From NCBI RefSeq assembly GCF_014466955.1, contig NZ_AP023396.1, positions 5,270,001 to 5,334,000 of the forward strand: a DNA stretch of 64,000 bases, written 5' to 3'. A model generated the notes under the pieces. The model was not told the DNA's origin, did not search any database, and saw nothing but the letters and a program-made list of their open reading frames with translations. How positions within the stretch are numbered: position 1 is the first letter of the stretch; each line of letters starts with the position of its first letter. This stretch comes from Nocardia wallacei. GTDB lineage: Bacteria; Actinomycetota; Actinomycetes; Mycobacteriales; Mycobacteriaceae. The position numbers and the translations under genes were made by a program. Below are positions 59,935 through 64,000 of this stretch, piece after piece.

Positions 59935-61125
59935 TGCCGCGTCCGGGAAGGTTCGTGCAGTAACTGCCGGGGTGTCGAGTTGATCGTGCCCACCGGCAGC
60001 ACGATGCTGCCGGTGGAGGTGGTGCCCGGTGGCGCGGAAGCCGGATGTGTTCGTCAGAGCGGTGACCCCTCAGGAGGGTCGCAAGCTCGCCCAGGTCGCC
60101 CGCCGCAGTAAGCAGCCGGTGCGGATGCGGCGGGCGATCGTGGTGATGGCCTCGGCGCAGCATCAGCCGGTGCCGATGATCGCGAAGCTGATGCAGGTGT
60201 CGGAATCGTATGTGCGGCAAGTGATCCACGACTTCAACGAGAAGGGTTTCGACGCGCTCGACCCAAAATGGAGCGCGGGCAGGCCGGCGAAGACCGATCA
60301 GGCGACACGTGATCGGATCTGTTCCATTGCCCGGTGCTGCCCGCGTGATCTGGGCTGGCCGTTCTCAGTGTGGAGTCTGTCGAAACTGGTAGAGGTGTTG
60401 CGGCACAACGATATCGCCGACATCAGCCGGGAAACGCTGCGCCAGATCCTCAAAGCCGGTGGGGTGTCGTGGCAGGCCACCAAGACCTGGAAGGCCAGCA
60501 ATGACCCGGATTTCGTCGAGAAGATGAACCGGGTCCTGGACCTGTACGACAATCCTCCCGCCGACGGGCGCGTGGTCTGCATCGACGAGTTCGGGCCGCT
60601 GAATCTGCAACCCCGGCCCGGTCGCGGCTGGTTCGACCGGCGAACGCCGAGGCGGCTGCGGGCGACCTATCACCGCACCCAGGGTGTGCGGCACATGTTC
60701 GGCGCACTGGACCTGAGCACAGGACAGCTGTTCTACCGAATCCGCGACCGGAAACGCTGGACCGAGTTCCTGACCTTTCTCAAATCCCTGCGCCGCCGAT
60801 GGCCGGGCCAGAGGTTGTATCTGATCGCGGACAACTATTCGGTGCACAAGCGTCGCGAGGTTCGGCAATGGTGCGCTGCCAACGATGTGGAACTGGTGTT
60901 CGTGCCGACCTATTCGTCCTGGTTGAACCGCATCGAGTGCGAGTTCTCCGCGCTGCGGTACTTCGCTCTCAACGGCACCGACCACCGCAGCCACGGCGAA
61001 CAGGACGACGCGATCGGCACCTACATCCGCTGGCGCAACCAGCACGCCGAACCGATCCGCGACTTCGCCGTCGGATCGAAGATCCGGCACCCCGATTACC
61101 TACCGAAGGTTGCCTGACGGGGCAC
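59934..61125 (+). mobile_element. IS630-family insertion sequence
   Basis: A 1192-bp element with imperfect terminal inverted repeats (left GTGCCGCGTCCGGGAAGG, right complement GTGCCCCGTCAGGCAACC; 17 of the first 22 bases match) flanked by the duplicated TA dinucleotide (59932-59933 and 61126-61127) typical of IS630/Tc1. It holds a single complete transposase gene and may be active. Confidence 0.9.
60029..61117 (+). CDS. IS630-family transposase
   Basis: A 362-aa transposase from GTG 60029. The N-terminal helix-turn-helix pair (AIVVMASAQHQPVPMIAKLM ... SESYVRQVIHDFNEKGFDAL) binds the ends. The DDE catalytic triad: Asp in VVCIDEFGPL, Asp in LYLIADNYSVHK, Glu in SWLNRIECEFSAL. It is intact, with no frameshift. 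It ends 8 bp before the right terminal repeat tip. Confidence 0.93.
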   Translation: MARKPDVFVRAVTPQEGRKLAQVARRSKQPVRMRRAIVVMASAQHQPVPMIAKLMQVSESYVRQVIHDFNEKGFDALDPKWSAGRPAKTDQATRDRICSIARCCPRDLGWPFSVWSLSKLVEVLRHNDIADISRETLRQILKAGGVSWQATKTWKASNDPDFVEKMNRVLDLYDNPPADGRVVCIDEFGPLNLQPRPGRGWFDRRTPRRLRATYHRTQGVRHMFGALDLSTGQLFYRIRDRKRWTEFLTFLKSLRRRWPGQRLYLIADNYSVHKRREVRQWCAANDVELVFVPTYSSWLNRIECEFSALRYFALNGTDHRSHGEQDDAIGTYIRWRNQHAEPIRDFAVGSKIRHPDYLPKVA

Positions 61126-61144
61126 TAGGGAGTCGGGCCCGCGC

Positions 61145-61423
61145 TCAGGACAGGCGCTCCACGGTGGCGTCCTTCACGACATAGTGTCTGCCGATGCCGT
61201 GCTTGATCGCGCCCTCGGGACTGTAGAGATCGGCATCATCACCCGCGGCGACCAGAGTGCCGGACACTTCGAAGGTTTTGGAGACGTCGGTGTCGCTCCA
61301 TTCCCGCACGCCCTCGATGTAGACCACGGAGCGCGAGCCGCACAGGAGTACCGCGCCCGTCATCGAGTTCTGGGCGATACCGAACAGGGTCACCGGACGA
61401 TCCAGATATGCTTCGAAATTCAT
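61145..61423 (-). CDS. 92-aa protein downstream of the transglutaminase gene, candidate immunity or partner protein
   Basis: From ATG 61423 (GAGGTGGGAA upstream). Beta-rich, acidic: MNFEAYLDRPVTLFGIAQNS, TGAVLLCGSRSVVYIEGVRE, VSKTFEVSGTLVAAG. No signal peptide, no membrane segment. It follows the large gene by 35 bp on the same strand and ends 17 bp before the IS element. Family unrecognised; the position is where an immunity protein for a C-terminal toxin domain is expected, which is the only reason for that suggestion. Confidence 0.75.
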   Translation of the reverse strand: MNFEAYLDRPVTLFGIAQNSMTGAVLLCGSRSVVYIEGVREWSDTDVSKTFEVSGTLVAAGDDADLYSPEGAIKHGIGRHYVVKDATVERLS

Positions 61424-61458
61424 TTCCCACCTCGTCGCGTTCCGCGGACCTCGAATTG

Positions 61459-64000
61459 TCACGGTACAATACGTCGGAACACGAGTCCCATCACCGCACT
61501 GTCATAGTAGCCACCGTAGTTGTGGAACCGGATGTCCGTCTGCACGAATGCCTTCATCGGATCCGCCTGCCGTTGCGCCGGGTCGCGGTACTCCATATGA
61601 TTCGCATTCATCCAGGCGTCGATATCCTCCAGGTACAGACCGAAGTCGAAATTACCCATGCCGGGGCCCTTGGCACAGCATAGATCGCCCGACATATCCA
61701 CCTGCCCGGTCTCCGGATCGGGCGCGAACATATCGGGGTTCGGATCGGTCGGCCGCGCGATCGGCCAACCGGTCCGGGGCTCGTAGAGCGGATTCCCAGC
61801 GGGATCACGGACGTGCTCCTGTCCGGAATAGAAGTGCTTCGCGAAAACGACGATGTCCCACTCGGAGGGTTTGCCGCTCGGCAGGAAACGGCCCACATCG
61901 CGCAGCCCGGACAACTGCGGGTCCTCCGCGACCATCTGCAGGAATTCTTCCCTGGTCGCCGGCTGCCGCTCCAGAATATCCTCGAATGCGCGCTTGTAGC
62001 CCAGAACCATATCCTTGGTTGCCATGCTGTGCTCGAGCTGCGCCATCGCCCGCTGCTCCTGCAGCCGATTGACTTCGTCGCCGATCTTCATAAGCTCTTC
62101 GCGTGCCACCTGCCGAAGTTGGTCCACGTATTTCGTCCACTCGCGCACCACCCTTCTGGCTTCGATCACCTCGGGCACCGAAGCATCGTAGCTGTGCGCC
62201 ATGTTGATCTCGCGCAGCCTGTCCTGCGCATCGAGCAGCGACATTTTCGCGTTGTTCAAATCACTGTTCGCCCGGTCCAGCGGTACCAGCACCCGCTCGG
62301 CGTCGAACTGGGGGCGATAGGTGGCGGGATCGCTGAATACCAGGTTGTTCGGCGGGTGCAGCGGGTGACCGGCCACCGTGCTCGTGATCCCGACACACCC
62401 GAGTTCCAGCGTTGCGATCTCGCTCGGTGTCATCCTCCGGCCGATCTTGTTCTCCCACATCTCGATGACTTGGTCTTTCGAATAGGTATCGGTGCCTCGA
62501 CCCGCGAGATCCGGGACGAATTCACGATCCGACCAATCACCTTCGACTCGCAGTGCCCCGGGCTCCTCGCCCGCTGCCATCCGAGCCGCTTCCTCGTCAC
62601 CCAACCTGGTCCGTCTGGTGGGGACAGTGGGCGGGTCCTCCTCCTCTTCGCGGCGGGCCGCCTCTTCCTCCTCACGGCGGGCGGCTTCTTCCTCCTCCGC
62701 ACGACGGCGTGCCGCCTCCTCCTCGTGGCGAGCCGCTTCCTCCTCCACACGACGGCGTGCCGCCTCGTCCGTCTCGCGAGGGACGGCCGTATCGTCCACC
62801 TCGCGAGGGGCGGTCGCCTCGTCCGCATCACGGGTCGTCTCGTCCAGACCCCGACGCGCCGCTGCGGCCTCTGCTTCGCGACCGCGAGGCGCGGTGACCT
62901 CGCCTTCATCACCACGCGGCGGGGCCGTCTCGCTGTCACGGCCACGCGGCGGGGCCGTCTCGCTGTCACGGCCGCGCGGCGGAGTCCGTTCGCCGTCACG
63001 ACCGCGCGCAGTGGCCTCACGGTCTCGGGCGTGCGGCGGCGTCCTCTCGCCGTCTCGGCCGCGCGGTGGAGTCGTCTCATCCCCGCGAACGGGAACCGGT
63101 GTCTCCGTGCCGGATTCATCGCGGGGGGTGCGGGACTCTTCGTCTGTTCGACGGCCCCCGGGCTCCTCGCCTTCCTCCCGCGGCCGGGAGCGGGCTCCGT
63201 CCTCCGGACGCACCTCCGTCTCGGGCCGTGGCTCGCCCTCGGGCCGCGCCACAGTCTCCGGACGAGCCTCACCCTCCGGAACCGCCTCGTTCTCCGGACG
63301 AGCCACCGCCTCCGGACGCGCCTCACCGACTGACTCCCCTTCGTTCTCCGGACGAGCCACCGCCTCCGGACGCGCCTCACCGACCGGCTCTCCTTCGTCC
63401 TCCGGACGAGCCATATTTTCCGGGCGTGCCTCGGTCGCGGGTGCAGGTTCGTTTTCCGGGCGGGCCGCGCTGTCCGGACGCACCTCGCTTCCCGGACCGG
63501 ATTCGTTCTCGGGCCGGGCCGAGGTCTCGGGCTGGGCCTCGTCCGACGATCGCGTCGGCACGTCTTCGTCCCGGCCTCCGGGAACAGGTGTCGCCGTGTC
63601 GTTCTCCTCGCGTGAGGTGCCGGGCTCTGCTTCGGTTCGGCGACCGCCGCTGCCCTCGGCATCCTCGTTCGGCTGCGGGCGAGGCCCGTCGTCAGCGCGC
63701 GCGTCAGGCTGCGGCTCCGATTCGGGACGTGCCGCGGACTCCGGTCGCGCCTCGCTCGCCGGATCGGCTTCGTTCTCGGGCCGAACCACCGCCTCCGGAG
63801 GCGGCTCGCCCTCCGAACGCGCTGCGCCGGATGGGCTTTCCTCGTCGGACGACCGCGTCGCAGGATCGGCCGAATCGTCGTGCCGCCCGCCGGATGCACC
63901 GTCGTCCCGGCCGCCTTCCGATCCACGGCCCTCGTCCCCGGAGGGTGCGGAAGGCGGCGGCCCGTCGTCGCCATTCGGGGACGCGCCCGTCCTGTCCCCC
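61459..64000 (-). CDS. Long repetitive protein with C-terminal microbial-transglutaminase domain (5' end outside window)
   Basis: Open from the window edge to the stop at 61459 (over 840 codons visible). From the edge to about 62770 it is low complexity: ARPENE/GEARPEAVARPENE repeats, PPRGRDSETAPPRGRDS repeats, then an Arg/Glu coiled coil (EEEAARREEEEAARREEEE, 62638-62768). The last 330 residues match the streptomycete microbial transglutaminase (Pfam Transglut_prok): LELGCVGITS (nucleophile Cys, codon 62397-62395), IVVFAKHFYSGQEH, NPDMFAPDPETGQVDMSGD (Asp, 61698-61696), MGNFDFGLYL, NANHMEY (His, 61599-61597) and GGYYDSAVMGLVFRRIVP. The order Cys-Asp-His is that of the known enzyme. The N terminus, and hence the secretion route, is not visible. 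Confidence 0.85.
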   Translation of the reverse strand, partial: GDRTGASPNGDDGPPPSAPSGDEGRGSEGGRDDGASGGRHDDSADPATRSSDEESPSGAARSEGEPPPEAVVRPENEADPASEARPESAARPESEPQPDARADDGPRPQPNEDAEGSGGRRTEAEPGTSREENDTATPVPGGRDEDVPTRSSDEAQPETSARPENESGPGSEVRPDSAARPENEPAPATEARPENMARPEDEGEPVGEARPEAVARPENEGESVGEARPEAVARPENEAVPEGEARPETVARPEGEPRPETEVRPEDGARSRPREEGEEPGGRRTDEESRTPRDESGTETPVPVRGDETTPPRGRDGERTPPHARDREATARGRDGERTPPRGRDSETAPPRGRDSETAPPRGDEGEVTAPRGREAEAAAARRGLDETTRDADEATAPREVDDTAVPRETDEAARRRVEEEAARHEEEAARRRAEEEEAARREEEEAARREEEEDPPTVPTRRTRLGDEEAARMAAGEEPGALRVEGDWSDREFVPDLAGRGTDTYSKDQVIEMWENKIGRRMTPSEIATLELGCVGITSTVAGHPLHPPNNLVFSDPATYRPQFDAERVLVPLDRANSDLNNAKMSLLDAQDRLREINMAHSYDASVPEVIEARRVVREWTKYVDQLRQVAREELMKIGDEVNRLQEQRAMAQLEHSMATKDMVLGYKRAFEDILERQPATREEFLQMVAEDPQLSGLRDVGRFLPSGKPSEWDIVVFAKHFYSGQEHVRDPAGNPLYEPRTGWPIARPTDPNPDMFAPDPETGQVDMSGDLCCAKGPGMGNFDFGLYLEDIDAWMNANHMEYRDPAQRQADPMKAFVQTDIRFHNYGGYYDSAVMGLVFRRIVP

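Noticed and set aside
62430..63974. A 514-codon Arg-rich frame overlapping the transglutaminase gene
   Set aside because: It is an alternative frame of the repeat region. It lacks the enzyme domain, and its Arg/Pro bias comes from frame-shifted GC-rich repeats.

Overview
The window is high-GC actinobacterial DNA, most likely from Nocardia or a close relative in the Mycobacteriales. Four things point there: an unbroken third-position-GC coding style; a gene order that, read in reverse, follows the Mycobacterium tuberculosis block dnaE1 - treX/treY - bioA/bioF/bioD - bioB - nadABC - hisDCBHA-impA-FI - bcpB - trpE-(membrane protein)-trpCBA - lgt; a dual-function PriA in place of HisA; and many leaderless promoters (a TANNNT box 6-8 nt before the start codon).

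Layout. 1-7.4 kb: lgt (cut by the window edge), trpA, trpB, trpC, a Trp-associated membrane protein and trpE, all on the minus strand with ATGA/GTGA overlaps except before trpC and lgt. A small open frame between trpA and lgt is interrupted by an in-frame TGA. 7.5-9.7 kb: a small unknown gene, the peroxiredoxin bcpB, a membrane protein and a MarR regulator, all on plus. 9.7-17.4 kb: the his genes on minus. They are split between hisH and hisA by a secreted-protein gene, a 33-codon frame and a 42-bp tandem repeat, and hisA has its own leaderless promoter. 17.6-26.8 kb: a PPOX-fold enzyme, a DinB-fold protein, a membrane Ser/Thr kinase, a lipoprotein transpeptidase, arylamine N-acetyltransferase, a secreted hydrolase, a YcaQ-like protein and a TerB-like protein. 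26.8-31.4 kb: nadABC, divergent from an NrtR-type repressor across a 23-bp operator.

32-45 kb: DUF1353 and DUF2567 proteins, the biotin-synthase auxiliary gene bsaP, bioB, and the divergent TetR repressor bioQ. A cobalamin riboswitch then precedes a BtuC/D/F-type importer. bioD, bioF, a flavin monooxygenase and bioA follow. Three TGAAC-N3-GTTCA operators (before bioB/bioQ, bioF and bioA) tie the biotin genes into one regulon. 44.8-56 kb: a MarR-GNAT fusion with a perfect palindrome, a DHFR-like protein, an AraC regulator, glgX-treY (without treZ), a DUF2235 hydrolase, and a TDT transporter divergent from a LysR regulator with paired dyads. 56.4-64 kb: dnaE1, an IS630-family element inserted at the TA of the dnaE1 stop codon, a 92-aa gene, and a very long repetitive protein cut by the window edge.

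The most unusual locus is at the right end. The long repetitive protein carries at its C terminus a domain that matches the secreted streptomycete microbial transglutaminase along its length, with the Cys-Asp-His triad in order. Its architecture (long acidic/proline-rich and coiled-coil region, enzyme domain at the very C terminus, small gene directly downstream) resembles a polymorphic toxin-immunity pair. That reading is an inference.
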